From NCBI GenBank assembly GCA_038380435.1, contig JAWZYU010000019.1, positions 18,873,801 to 18,937,800 of the forward strand: a stretch of DNA of 64,000 nt, in the 5' to 3' direction. Origin of the DNA: Ryuthela nishihirai. Taxonomy: Eukaryota > Arthropoda > Arachnida > Araneae > Heptathelidae. Both the position numbers and the translations under genes were made by a program. This document shows positions 37,021-48,715 of the stretch, one piece after another; position 1 is the stretch's first letter, and the number at the start of each line of letters is the position of its first letter. Below the pieces are notes generated by a model, which had not been told where the DNA came from, searched no databases, and worked only from the letters and a program-made list of their open reading frames with translations.

Positions 37021-38790
37021 CTACTTATAATTACAAGGACTATGAAATCGGCTACAGATTTTTGTCTTAAAAAAAATTCTACTCCTGAAGTCATATGTTC
37101 TTCTACATATTTCTGAAAGACTGCAAGAGGGGGCAAGTTTTTTTTTCCTGAAATATTTCGGGTGATAAAATATAACTGTATGTATGCAACTTAGTGATAA
37201 TGATATTTGTGACATACATACATACAAAATACAGGGTAGAAAAATATGAAATGAGAATTCTGGGTGTGAAAGAAGCTTTGCGTGACTAGCAAGGAGTGCA
37301 TAAGTACATCAGAGAAGATTATACCTAAAAGAACTAGCTCACAATGCATGGCCAAAATATTAGCCCTCTGGCAAAGTCTAATGCACTCAAAGAGAAGATT
37401 AACCAGCATATTAGACTATTTCCTTATAGAGTTTAACATTAAAAATGCAAAAACTAAGTGATATTAATTATCTTGTGACTAAAATGCTCTTTCTCAAACT
37501 TCTCCCTACATTAGGGTTGCTTACATCTAGATAGCATCTCTCTCCACTTTTTACTGTGAATCTTCCTCTTGAAGGTCTCTTTTCCTCATCACTTCTTCTG
37601 TACCATCTCTCTTTTTCTTCTTCTAGTTGATTCTAATTTCCACATTTTATTTAACATCTTCCATATCATCTATCTTTTTTCTTGATACTCTCTCCAACAT
37701 CTACCTCTCTATTCATAATTCTTTTACTTTCCTCATTTCTCATTTATTTGTTATTGTTTATCATGCCCAACTCCAGAAATCCATTTCAAGTGATCTCTTA
37801 CCAAATGTTAATCTTTCTCTCAGTGTCCATGTATCTGTTTCTTATGTTGGAAAACTTTCTATAATTATGTGAATAATCACTATTTCTTGATCATACTTCT
37901 ATCCATAAAACAGAATTTAACATTCTTATTGTTTTGCCTTCTTGCTCTCACTTCTCATCATTTCTCTACCAAACTCAAGATCTTCCCTGCCTTATTGCCT
38001 TATATATATTTTTTTAAATATATTAATCCCCCCCCCCCACATTTTGCAGATTCTTTAGTTTCTTCATCATATATTTCACACCTTATCTTGTGCAATTATT
38101 ATTATATGACATGCAAAAAAAAAAAAAATGATTTTGGTGCTCCAATTGTTTTCCATTTTCCATTCCATTCTTGCACAGCCTTTTCAATATAGATATTGAA
38201 CACAGTAGGCAATGTTTTGATGTTATATTTGTCCTTTATATTCTTTAAATTCTATATAACCTTAATCTGTAATAAGGCTGAGTCAAGTGTGAAGGTAAAG
38301 CTTACAGTGATTGGTTTATCATTACAACTGGGGTTTAACAGGCTGCATTTTGTAACTTTTTCTCTTCAGTTTGTTACTAATTATGTTATGGGGACTTGTT
38401 TGGGGGGAAAGACCACCTTAGATGGTATGGAGTGAATCTGGAAAACAATCAAGAACATCAATATACTGAATCTGGCTCATTTTTTTTTTTCAAAATTTTT
38501 TTTAATGGTTTTTGTTTTTAGATGCATAAACGATTTTGACAATTCATATTACACAATAAAAACGCACAATTTTGCTTTTTTAATATAGATATTTTCTTGA
38601 TTCCCTCAAAAAATGTTTTTTTTTTCAAATTCATCAGTCATTAGAAATATATGTTTTTATTTTTAGAGAATTTTTTTCATGGCCCTGTAAAAATATAGTT
38701 TATCTTTTTAGTGGCTCTTCAATTGCTTTAGGTTGCCTAGCCCAAATCAAGAGATATGAAAATATCTCACTTAAATTATACTGATTATTT
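37021..38790. other. Intron, no coding feature; pyrimidine-rich 37490-37830
   Basis: A long T/C-rich stretch with TCTC and TTCT runs, a C-run at 38029-38038 and an A-run near 38116. Frames here are low-complexity and I do not call them genes. Confidence 0.5.
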
Positions 38791-38794
38791 GTAA

Positions 38795-39250
38795 CTTTTG
38801 GGAAATGGTGTTAAAGAGATTAATTCTTTCATCAAAGCTAATGTTGAGACTGGTATTAGGATAGGTTTAGTAATAAACAGAGATAAAACTAAAATTATGA
38901 AAATTTATAAAATGGATAATGCTCTCTCTTTTTTAAATGAATGTTCTCTTGAACAAGTTCATGATTTCAATTATCTTGGGAGTTGTGCTGCATGATACTG
39001 ATAATGTGTGACATGAGATAAACAAGCAAATCAACATTGATGTTTGGAGCTACAAAAAAACTGTGGAAATTATGCAATAGGTATATATATATTTGAAAAC
39101 TAAAATGACTGGATAATACTGTAGTCCTTTTTAAAGTTTACTATGGTAGTGAGATTTGGACCCTTTGTAATAAAGATAAGGCAAAACTTGGTGCCTTTGA
39201 TTCTAGATGCTTGCACAGTATCTTATGCATTAGATGGTTTCACTATTAAG
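38795..39250 (+). pseudogene. RTE-like LINE fragment (C-terminal RT part)
   Basis: The reading INSFIKANVETGIRIGLVIN followed by RDKTKIMKI, CSLEQVHDFNYLGS and later YGSEIWTLCNKDKAKLGAFD-like residues matches the LINE at 57.6-58.05 kb block by block. Stops and small indels break it. It is a 5'- and 3'-truncated relative. Confidence 0.85.
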
Positions 39251-40207
39251 TAAGATTAGATGAAGGAATAATGACCACCATTGAATAAAAATGTACATAG
39301 GGGAAACTGTACTGTATACTGAGACAGTAATATATGGGCAAAGAAGGGGGAAGGTTTGTTGCCTTCAGAAACATTGAAACTAATCACTAATGGAAACCAA
39401 TGAATTGTCAGGAGTATGGAGAAGGAATCAGAGGGAATCATGGGGAAGAAGAACCTCATAAAGAGGAATGGGAACAGAGCAAATAAAAGGACTTATTGCA
39501 TGTGAGAGCAGTAAAAGAAGTGTTCTTCTCTCCACTGCTTCCACTAAGAAAGCCAATGATTAAGAAGACAGAAATAGTGATTATTACAGAAATAGTGACC
39601 CTATAGAAAACAAATCCAAGACAATTAGGAATGAAGAAAAAAGTGAAAGCAGCTTCCAGAAAAGGCTATTTTCAGCAAATTCAAAAGAATAATATAAAAT
39701 TCATAAAAATAAATTAATAGTAAGACAGAACATTAATGCTCACTATTTATCTTTGAGCAAACATGTGTGCTGTACATTGGTGGTTGTATTTCAAATTGAA
39801 TCTGATTTCTGTTGAGTTTTTTTTTACTTGGTATTGAACTTCTAAATATTTTTTTAACACATTCACTGCTAAGTCAACTTGTGCTTTTGGTGGCTGATTC
39901 CACAAATGTAGATATTTGTTATATCATGATGGAAATGTAAGAAAGGCAACAATGAAACAATCAGAATGTTTTAGTTATAAATGTTTGCTGAAAGTCTACA
40001 CTTCATTAGTTTTATTTTTTTATATTTGTTACACATATTTCATTTGTAAACCGACTTTCTAATAACAGATATTTTTACAAATACTTTTTGTATATTTTAA
40101 TTTTTGCATAAAAATTCACTTTTATTAGATAGTCAAACATTATTTGGTAATCAAAGCAATAAATTATAATTAACTTTCCTTAAATACATTCTACAATATA
40201 CACTATA
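39251..40207. other. Intron, no feature
   Basis: AT-rich; nothing recognised. Confidence 0.4.
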
Positions 40208-40403
40208 TATATATTAGTGGATTTACCCAGCATTGCTCGGTCTGAAATTTTCTAAACTGAAGAGTAGATGGCACTCCTAATAAAATTCCTGTTTTTCAAA
40301 AGATTATCCTTGCTTAGAGGTTTTTATTTGGCATAAATATCATTACACTGATCTCCTCCCCCTCAGGGGGATGGGGGTCCAGTGTAATGAAATTTATGTC
40401 AGT

Positions 40404-40806
40404 AACATGCACATAATCTGTAGTTCCCAGGTTTGAGTCCCAACTGGGTCAGCATTGATATTTATCTCTGCAAAACTCCCCACCCTGTCCACAGTCAGTA
40501 TGGGACACTGATGGGCTTGGATCTGTCTATCCAAGCCCATCAGTGTCCCCTACTGACCGTTCTGAACATCCGTCCATTGGATGGGATGTTAAGTCATGGC
40601 TCCATGTGTGGGAGAGCCATATGCTGTGCACATTAAAGAACACACCGGATGGCCTTGACAGGAAACTACCATCTGACTTCCAACAGCTGTTCCAATGGTT
40701 CCCCTACCCCAACCTTCACTGAGCCTTCAGGGTCCTTGTGACCTAGCCATTTAGCCCATTGTGTGCAAAAAAGTGCCACTCAACAGTAAAACAACCCCAA
40801 CTCCCC
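40404..40806 (+). mobile_element. SINE-A with internal fold-back
   Basis: Sense on the plus strand. It begins near the tRNA-like head (TAATCTGTAGTTCCCAGGTT, GTTTGAGTCCC) and ends with AGTAAAACAACCCCAACT. In the body 40502-40521 and 40530-40549 are perfect 20-bp reverse complements with an 8-base loop. This is a local inverted duplication of the GATGGGCTTGGA block. Confidence 0.87.
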
Positions 40807-41557
40807 CTCTAATTTAAATTTTCTCCATATTCTTTTACGAGAAAAAAATAAATGGATATAGTTTGAGGTACCCATTATCCTCCCTATGTCAGACGCTTCT
40901 AAACCAAAAATCGATCCTCACTCAAATAATCTAACTTTTCAAATCACTTTGTACCCACCAGAGTTCCTCAGAAACAATTTGCCAGGCATATGTAATTTTA
41001 TAGCAAAAGAAAATTAACTATGGTCTAAGGTGCATAAAAAATGTAAAGGTACAAAAAATTATTATTATTAAATACAATCATTTATTACTTAACATAATAT
41101 TTAAAAAGTTTCTTAATTATTTGTATATACTTTTATTAGTTTTGCATATTTTTCAAATTAAGTAAATGAGTTTAACTTCTGATATGAATTTAGCTTTTGA
41201 ATCCTGTCTTCTGCTCATGCTTAATTAGAACGACTTCAATATCCACAGATGCTTGCAATCTTGACCCAGCAAATTGAACAATGAGTTCATCACATGAAAT
41301 CAGAAAGAAATTAGTTTGATGCATTCATTATTTCAAATTTAATGGTGGCAACATCTATTTTGAACAACTTTCAACCGTTAACATTAAGTCTATGAGGATT
41401 TTGAAAAATTCAAACCCGCCCACTCCAATTTTGGTTGACCCCAGAGAGTTCATAACCTTCCTAACATTGTCTATATTCTTCCCCTGGGTGAAGGGAATGT
41501 TCATGCAAAGTTTGGTGTCTCTAGCTCTTCTGGAGGCTGAGTGTATAAGCAGACACA

Positions 41558-41594
41558 AACAAACAAACAAACAAACAAACAAACAAACAAACAA

Positions 41595-41641
<47 letters not shown>

Positions 41642-41645
41642 AACT
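41558..41645. repeat. (AAAC)n then (AGAC)n microsatellite
   Basis: About eleven AAAC units followed by about nine AGAC units and two AAAC units. It forms the tail of the 40.2-41.65 kb element. Confidence 0.95.
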
Positions 41646-42009
41646 TCCTTATATATTAGATGCAAGGTGCATATAATTAAAGTTCACCTACCCAAGGCCT
41701 CTGCAAATAATATCCATTTATGGGACTACTTTAAATGTGATAACTGTAGTAAGGAAACAATGGGGGAAAAAGAGTCACACAAGAAAAAAAATAGTTCTGA
41801 AACACACTACCAGAAGACAAAAGGTGTGGTATTCATCAGAATAGTCAGAAAAATTACAGAATTTGTTACTTATAGACTTTATACAGAAGAAAAGATCATT
41901 ACAAAATCATACATTTATGTTTACACAAAAATGTTAAAATATATTTATAGAAAAAAATCCTCAACATTTTAGATGTGGTGTTCTTCATTATCTGCAACTT
42001 GCTAGCACC

Positions 42010-42446
42010 ACAGAATACCATAGCATTTGACATGGGTGTTGTTGATATGGTGTATTTTGCTAGCTGAAAAGTATGAAATCACACATAATATCAATATATC
42101 AAATTTAGAGGAAAAACTGTTTCGAGCTGGATGGGATATGAACCCACAACATTCTGATAACATGTCAGGTGCTCTGACTACTGAGTTACTGATCAAGATC
42201 TCCTCTATTTAGTGATATGAACTGTTCTACCTGCAGCACGTATCACAAATATCTGTGTCACTTTGAAGGCAGTGTTTCTCTGTTTACAAACAGCATTCTG
42301 AAGAACATGGCAATGTATGTTACAAGTATACTCAATCAGTTATTTAATAAATTTCTTGATGTTTCTTCAGTTCAAAGGTATGAAACCACTCTCAAAATTA
42401 ATATCAAATTTAAAAGAAAGACTGTCTTGGGTGGGATATGAACCCA
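42010..42446 (-). mobile_element. SINE-C, two units in tandem, minus strand
   Basis: The minus strand has a tRNA-like head (AGTAACTCAGTAGTCAGAGC and GTGGGTTCATATCCC) at 42195-42125, followed by the body. A second unit's body lies upstream (42201-42446), and its own B-box region GTTGGGTTCATATCCCACCC is at 42446-42427. SINE-A begins at 42450 and removes that second head. Frames in this region are not genes. Confidence 0.7.
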
Positions 42447-42449
42447 ACT

Positions 42450-42760
42450 CATAATCTGTAGTTCCCAGTTCAAGTCCCACCTTGGCCAGTGTTCAGATTT
42501 ATTTCTACCAAACCCTTACCTTACTCTCAGTCAGAAACGGTACACCGATGGGCTTGGAAAAGCAGCCATCTGTCAGCTGAGACATAAAGCTGTGGCTTCA
42601 TGTGCAAGAGAGCCATACCCTGTGCACATTAAAGAACATGCTGGATGGCCTTGATTGAAGGCTTCCATCTCTATCCTTTCCAGTGGGCCCTTGGGGTACT
42701 TGTGACCTGGCCATTGTGTACAAAAAAGTACCACTTAGAGGTAAAACAACCCAACCCCCC
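42450..42760 (+). mobile_element. SINE-A copy in SINE-C cluster
   Basis: Runs from ATAATCTGTAGTTCCCAG to AGAGGTAAAACAACCCAACC. The first part of the head with the A box is lacking and internal deletions shorten it. Confidence 0.85.
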
Positions 42761-42765
42761 TCTAC

Positions 42766-43700
42766 ACTGCCATCTTTTTCAGAATACTGTTTTGTAAGGC
42801 ACTGCCTTCAAGTGACATGAATATTTTGAGTTTGTGTCCTGCATAAAGAATAGCTCTTATCACTAAACAGAGCTGATCTTGATTAGCAGCCACTGATCAG
42901 AGCACCTGACATGTTATCAGATGGTCTTGGGTTCTTTGGATTGGATTGTTTTACCTCTGAGCAGCACTTTTTTTGCACACCATGGGCTAAATGGCCAGGC
43001 CACAAGGACCCCGAAGGCTCAGAGAAGGTTGGGGGAGGGGACCCACTGGAACAGCTGTTGGGAGACAGATGGTAGCCTCCCGTCAAGGTCATCCAGCGTG
43101 TTCTTTAACGTCACAGGGTATGGCTCTCCCGCACACGGGGCCATGGCTTAACATCCCATCAGACGGACGGTGGCCTTTTCAAGCCCATCGGTGTCCCCTA
43201 CTGACCGTGGGCAGGGCGGGGAAATTTTGTGGAGATAAATCTCAATGCTGACCCAGCTGGGACTCGAACCTGGGAACTACAGATTACGAGCCTGGCGCGC
43301 TACCGACTGAGCCACCCCCGCCCCTCTTGGGTTCTTATCCCATGTTGTGGTTAAAGACAATTTTTTCTCTAAATTTGATATGAATATTAAAGAGTGATTT
43401 CATAGGTTTCAACTGAAGAAATATAGATAAATTTTTGAAGTAACTGATGGAATATACTCATAACATATATTGCCCTCTACTTCAGAATGCTGTAGAGAAG
43501 ACATTGTCATCAAGTGACATAGATATTCAAGTTGTGTACTGTAGGTAGAATAGTTCACATCACTAAAGAGATATTGATTGGTGGCTGGTATCTCAGTGGT
43601 ATGGAATGTTATGCCATGCTGATATCACATCTGTTTGACATGTGTGGAGGAAAACCTTCCTGCATGAACACTGTAATATTGAGCTTCAATGCTACTGAAA
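42766..43700 (+). mobile_element. SINE-C units in tandem, plus strand, split by SINE-A
   Basis: The body end of one unit (42766-42880) runs into the head of the next (AGCAGCCACTGATCAGAGCA, GTCTTGGGTTC at 42925). SINE-A interrupts exactly within the B-box sequence and the unit resumes at 43325 (TCTTGGGTTCTTATCCC). Its body ends near 43580, where a third decayed head (GGTGGCTGGTATCTCAGTGG) follows. The 42.0-42.45 kb units are the inverted counterpart. Confidence 0.7.
42937..43324 (-). mobile_element. SINE-A, young copy inserted in a SINE-C B box
   Basis: 388 bp, near consensus. Perfect A box TGGCTCAGTCGG and B box GGTTCGAGTCC on the minus strand. A 12-bp target duplication TCTTGGGTTCTT at 42925-42936 and 43325-43336. 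Confidence 0.94.
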
Positions 43701-44400
43701 GGCTGGAATTAGCCAAAACAGATTGGTAGTGCTAGCCATTGACAGCACACATAATGAAATCTAAAGGGTGAAGCTCTTCAAAAAAAAAGAAGGAGTCAAT
43801 AATGGAAGCTACAGTAAATCAACACCAAACTATAACTTTTGGTAAGTGCAATGGGATATCCTGATGCACATGGGGATTTTTGGTTGCCCAAATTTTCCCA
43901 TTCTGGGTATTAATGGTATTATGCAAGTGGAAATGGGCTTTGTTTGTCCAAAAATGTTCACAGTGACTCATTATCTACTTTCATTTGAGCAAGAAACTGC
44001 AGTGCAAATGTCTCTTGAAGAGGCAAGATCAGCAGGAGAGGAGATGCTGAGCATGGGCAATTCTACAGGGCTAATAGTGTAAAATCTTTTGTACGACCTT
44101 CTGGACAGTGAGTGAAGCTAAGTCCAAACATCATGCAACATCTTGTACACTACTGCTTCCTTTCACATTCATCATTCCATCTTCCTTCATTGCTGTTACA
44201 ATATCCTCTACCATTTGTTTAAAGATAGGTTTCTGTACCTTATATTGTATTATATATTATTATATATAATCCTTATATATATTAGGATAATCCCTCTCCA
44301 ACCTTAACATTTAGTATACTGGCTTCATCAAATTTTGGAATCATTTTATGCAAGCCATTTGCAGTTAATGGGCCTTTTCAAATTCCCTTTAACCATGAAA
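43650..44400 (-). pseudogene. DDE (mariner/Tc3-type) transposase relic
   Basis: Reading the minus strand with frame changes gives FLAQMKVDNESL, then WATKNPHVHQDIPLHLPKVI and VWC. This matches the FLARMEVDDxWPxNILWTDEAHFHL...NxRxWAxxNPH...PLHxxKVxVWCG run that flanks the first catalytic Asp in one mariner-like group. The Asp region itself is decayed. No terminal repeats were found. Confidence 0.65.
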
Positions 44401-45165
44401 TTATCTTAATGCAACTGATGCATAGCATTCTTTCAGGTAAAACAATTTCATGAGTAATACACAGTCTGTTAATGACAAAGTCATTGTCTAACTGGGATTG
44501 TGACACAAGGGATAACAGAGAAAGTGTGCTCTTATATGGTAATACTGGAAAATGCATTACATTTGCATATGTGCACCATGTCATTACTGGTAAGAAATTT
44601 ACATGACGGAAAAGTTTTTGTGTAATAATAGCAGCCTGGCTAGTGATACCTATTATGACTATGATTAGTCTTCCAGAAGTTTGTATCATATCCTGTTCAT
44701 GACACACTAGAATTTCTGATGAGTTTCAGAACTAGTTTATTTTTCTTGCATAATTCCTCTCCTCACAGTCTCCGTGGTACAATTACCAAATTTGAAAGCT
44801 GTTCGATAAATGGTTTTCACTGCAGAAGCCTTAAGGTAGGTAAACTTTAATTTTGTGGACCTTATATGTAATAATAATAATTAGTAGTATAAATCAATTT
44901 GAATAGAAGTTAAATTTGCTTTTTAATGGTGAGAGTGGTAGTTGAGGTGATGGGGACAAATATTTTTTTCTTTGTCTTGCACCAGGTAGCTGAATTCCTA
45001 ACACTTGTACTGTTTGGTACATAAACAATCCTCAAGCTGCTATGGAGGTCCAACAAGACTGTGCAAATTTAGCCTCCAAACATGTCTACCTACTCTGCCA
45101 CAATAATGTGGCCAGCTGAAACCACTTGCAGGCTATAAAAGAGGTCAGATACCTACCTGCTATAG
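44401..45165. other. Intron, no feature
   Basis: AT-rich; nothing recognised. A TATATA-rich palindromic run is at 44236-44290. Confidence 0.4.
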
Positions 45166-45169
45166 TGTA

Positions 45170-46262
45170 CATGCATCTGTTATGATGAGTAAACATGGTG
45201 ACCTGAGTGAGTATTATCGCGGGTAGATAGTGATGCAAGAAAGATGGGGTGTTCCATATTCACAACTGCAGAACATAAGGAGTATTCCATGTGTGACTGT
45301 TGAATGTGTATACCAGAACTACATCAAAACTGAAGAAACCTGCACTACTAAGGAAAATGTGGCAGTAACTGGGCCATTGATGTTCGAGGTGAGAGCTGCC
45401 TTTCCTGTATCGCAATGTTGGAATGGAGGACCACAATGTAGATGATAATGTCAGCATTCAATGACAAGGCAGCTGTAAAGGTTTGTGCAAAGACCATTCA
45501 ATGTATGATGGCACAACTGTGTATGGTAGCTAATATGGCCAAGTCAAGTACCCTTGTTAATAGCATGTCACTGGGTTATGAGGCTGCAGCTGGGGAAAGA
45601 ACATTGCCAATGGACCATGGAAGACTTAAAACAGGTAGTTTGGTCCAATGAATCGAGGTTTCAATTACACAACACACTGATGGGAAGTTGTGTGTTTGGT
45701 ATAGACCACACGAGGCCATGAACCCCAACTGTCAAGCTGGGGTGTTACAGGACGGTAGAGACAATGTAATGTTCTGGGGCATGTTGATGTATGTGACCAC
45801 TGGGCTCTTTGTAGCTATTGATACTACCATCATCACACAAGACTTTGTTGATGCATTCACTGACCACCTACACCCATTCATCGCTATCCATTTCCCACAG
45901 CAGGATGCCTTCTTTCAACAAGACAATGCCCCATCGCATCACTCCCATTTGACAAAGGACTGGTTGGGGGAGCATTTCAGTGAGCTCACAACCCACGAAT
46001 AGCCCTCTCACTCTCCAGATTAGAACCCTATTTGAGCATCTGTGGGATAATGGAGCAATGCATTCAAGCCTAAAATCCATCACCTGCAACTCTCGGTGCT
46101 TTATGGATGGCTGACCTGGAATCATGGGCCGCATTAACACCCAAATGTTTGCAACACCTGGTAGAGTCCATCCCAAGATGTGTTGCTGCTGTTGTGAGTG
46201 TGAAAGGCAGACATAATGCTATTAGATGGGTGTGTATAATAAATTGTCCTTTCAGTATATTA
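45170..46262 (+). pseudogene. Tc1-like transposon, decayed
   Basis: Same family as 33.1-34.27 kb (inverted) and 31.7-32.7 kb. The plus strand starts MMSKHGDLSEYYRG-like at 45183 with helix-turn-helix remains. It runs through VWYRPHEAMNPNCQAGVLQD at about 45690. The best conserved part is VMFWGML, then FVDAFTDHLHPFIAIHFPQQ and DAFFQQDNAPSHHSHLTKDW, which includes the second catalytic Asp, then SPD.NPI. The right end GTATAATAAATTGTCCTTTC near 46231 matches the other copies' terminus. Confidence 0.82.
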
Positions 46263-46339
46263 TATAGCAATTTAAACTGTATTGAAACACATACGAATTG
46301 CTGTATACAAACAGTAGACTGTTGACAAAAATTTCTTAC

Positions 46340-46522
46340 CTCCATAAACTGAGCATTAACTTTAAACTCTGGGGGTAATTCTCCTCCTTCTTTTGCTATC
46401 CTTTGCCTTGAAGAAATTTCATTAAACAAATGTTCTACTGCCCTGGGAATGATACCCCTTTCATCGTGAAACAGATTAATATCAAAACCTGTACCCATGG
46501 TATACGTTTTTCCAGAACCAGT
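46340..46522 (-). CDS. KIF21-type kinesin exon b: second half of P-loop, [14 protein letters not shown]
   Basis: A 183-base, 61-codon phase-0 exon. It opens with [10 protein letters not shown], the second half of the Walker A P-loop that holds ATP phosphates, and runs through [20 protein letters not shown] to end in KVNAQFME. The [15 protein letters not shown] and EFKVNAQF segments are characteristic of KIF21 rather than KIF4. Borders: acceptor AG next to 46522 (plus-strand CT at 46523-46524), donor GTAAGA next to 46340. The intron upstream is about 16.3 kb, the largest in the window. All catalytic P-loop residues (G, K, T) are present. Confidence 0.95.
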
Positions 46523-46670
46523 CTAACAATAAAAAAAAGAAGTTAAACATTAGCTAATGTAGTACATTTTCAAACAGAACTATAGTGTAATATCAATAGT
46601 AAGAATAAATAAATTCATTATTTACTTTCTTGCCTATTGTGAATTTTAATATTTGCATGTACTATTCTAG

Positions 46671-46790
46671 GGTTAAGTTGTTTTACCACTGGGTGGCACT
46701 TTTTTGGGGTAAATGGCCAGGTCACAAAGACACCAAGGAGATCAGAGAAGGTTGGGGGAAGGGGACCCACTAAACAGTAGCCATGCTAAG
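46671..46790 (-). mobile_element. SINE-A tail fragment
   Basis: Only the tail-side 120 bases (TTGTTTTACCACTGGGTGGC to GGGGACCCACTAAACAG). Confidence 0.75.
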
Positions 46791-47349
46791 CAGGAATGCA
46801 ACATGTATACTGCATGCAGGCAGCCAAATGGTCAATAAAAAATTCTTTAAACTCTAAAATACATTTTTGTGTAAAAACTTCACAACTTAAAAATTGCATT
46901 TTTTGTGTTAAATGTATCATTTTCTGGTTATAAAAACTTCTTGTAAGTGTTTTTGTTTATTAATACCTATTTTATTTTCATCTTCATAAAACATACACAA
47001 CTTTTAAATTTTCCTTCAATAACAAACAATGCAGTCCAGAATCACCATCTTAGTAATTAAAGTTCGGGATGTGGAGACATGAAAACCATGAAGGAGCTGC
47101 AATGGGGTAGAGGAGGACAAAAATAATAGGAGGGGACACAATAAACTCTGCAGAAGAACAAATTCAATAGTCTCAATAGGTTGAAAATGTGGGAACAGAG
47201 CAGTAGGCTTTTGTGGATTTAAAATCCCAAATTTGTTACAATTATTCCTAGGGAATCTTTTAAACATGTGGAGAAATGATTTAGTAGAATATTTTATGAA
47301 GGAATGCAACCACTATGTTGTTTCAAGAACACTGCTCATTACCTGAAAG

Positions 47350-48170
47350 CAGGGACATAACAATGGGGGGATGGAAGGAAGTTTTCCCCAATGTAAATTA
47401 GACTTGGCAAAATCCAGGTGAATTGTGAAAATTAGGATTTTTTTTTTGGTAAAATTAAGGAGTTTGCAAAATCGTGGCAACTTAGCAAAATATAGGGCAG
47501 TTGCCAAAATTCAAAGCCACTTGATAAAATACAGTTGAGTTGTGAAAAATGGGATTGTTTTTGTGAAATTAAGGAGAGTTGGAAAAATAAGGACAACTTG
47601 GCAAAATTCAAAGTGACTTGGTAAAATTCAGGAGAGTTGTGACAACTGGGATTGTTTTCACAAAATTAAGAAGAGTTGTGAAAAATTAGGATTGTTTTCG
47701 TTAACATAAGGAGAGTTGGAAAAATCAGAAGAACTTGGCAAAATTAGAAGTGACTTGGTAAAATTCAGGTGAGTTGTGAAAATTGATACTGTTTCAGCAA
47801 AATTATGGCGAGGTAGCAAAATCGGGGCAACTTAGAAAATCTAGGGAAGTTAGCAAAATTCAAAACCACTTGGTAAAAGAAAGGTGAATTCTGAAAATTG
47901 GCATTGGCGTTGTAAAACTGAGGATAGTTGGTGAAATTGATACAACTTGGCAAAAAATCGAGGTGACTTGGTAAAACCGAGGTGAGATGTAAAAATATGG
48001 ATTTTTCGTTTTGTAAAATTATGACATGGTGGCAAAATCAAGGCAACTTCGGAAGATACATGGAAGTTGGCAAAATGAAAACTTCTAGAAATTGAAGTCA
48101 CTAAATGGTAGACTTCAGTTCCCAGAAATTGGTTTCCTAGGTGGGGGACATTTCCCCAACAGCTAGGACA
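47350..48170. mobile_element. hAT-like element remnant with AT-rich minisatellite
   Basis: The left edge CAGGGACATAACAATGGGGG resembles the hAT-like end at 59690. Inside, 47385-48110 is a degenerate tandem array. Short modules such as AAATTAAGGAGAGTTGGAAA, GGCAACTTGGCAAAAT and GTGACTTGGTAAAATTCAGG recur with a composite period of about 100 bases. The array at 59.8-61.2 kb has the same modules in reverse complement. The right end of this element was not fixed. Confidence 0.65.
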
Positions 48171-48473
48171 AATATAATGATGAGACTTTTAGTGACCTTA
48201 TGGCTCATTGGAGGCAGTGGGGTGAGTTGGGAGTACTGCGTGAAACTGGGGGGAGGTTATCATTAACCCATAAGACACATGTAAAATAGGGTAGCAACCT
48301 TTCCATTGTGGTAGCTCTATTTTCCATATCTTGTAGTTAAACAGTCAACGTTATAGAGGAGAGATGATCCTGCAACCAGACAATGAGAACTATAAAGACA
48401 GCATAAAGTTAAATACTTAGACTTTTCCAATTGTTTTCCATAGATTATTTTTGTACTCTTTTCCTTTTGTAAA

Positions 48474-48555
48474 AACAGGGTGAATGTTTTTACAAAACTG
48501 TTATTGGAATTTATGCTATCGTTACGGTGACCATTCATACTATATTTTAAAGCAC
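48474..48555. repeat. Inverted partner of the 685-bp repeat insert
   Basis: CAGGGTGAATGTTTTTACAA to CTATATTTTAAAG is the reverse complement of 49284-49355 (CACCGTAATTACAGCATAAA...), with a few changes. Confidence 0.8.
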
Positions 48556-48715
48556 ATCTTATATTTTAGGACACTGCCCTATATAATTATAAAAATTGAG
48601 AAAAACATTTTTACCTATCTTCCTATTACTATTCACTTGACATTTGTTGGTTTGTGGATTTGACAAAACATTGTTCCAACTATCTTTTGAACATGATATA
48701 GAAACTCAATGATTT

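Larger units (their letters stand above)
40218..41649 (+). mobile_element. Retroposon-like element with tetranucleotide tail, carrying a SINE-A
   Basis: Flanked by a 10-bp direct repeat TATATATTAG (40208-40217, 41650-41659). It starts TGGATTTACCCAGCATTGCTCGG, a motif I associate with dispersed invertebrate repeats. It ends with AAGTTTGGTGTCTCTAGCTC and the (AAAC)n(AGAC)n tract. No coding frame recognised. SINE-A (40404-40806) is nested inside, and a hairpin (CATTACACTG / CAGTGTAATG) lies at about 40343-40390. Confidence 0.55.

Noticed and set aside
37627..38192. Open frames of 60-107 residues rich in Ser, Phe and Leu
   Set aside because: They fall in a pyrimidine-rich intron tract and overlap in several frames; they look like membrane segments only because of T-rich codons.
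41558..41645. CRISPR-like array
   Set aside because: Four-base units without spacers; it is a microsatellite.
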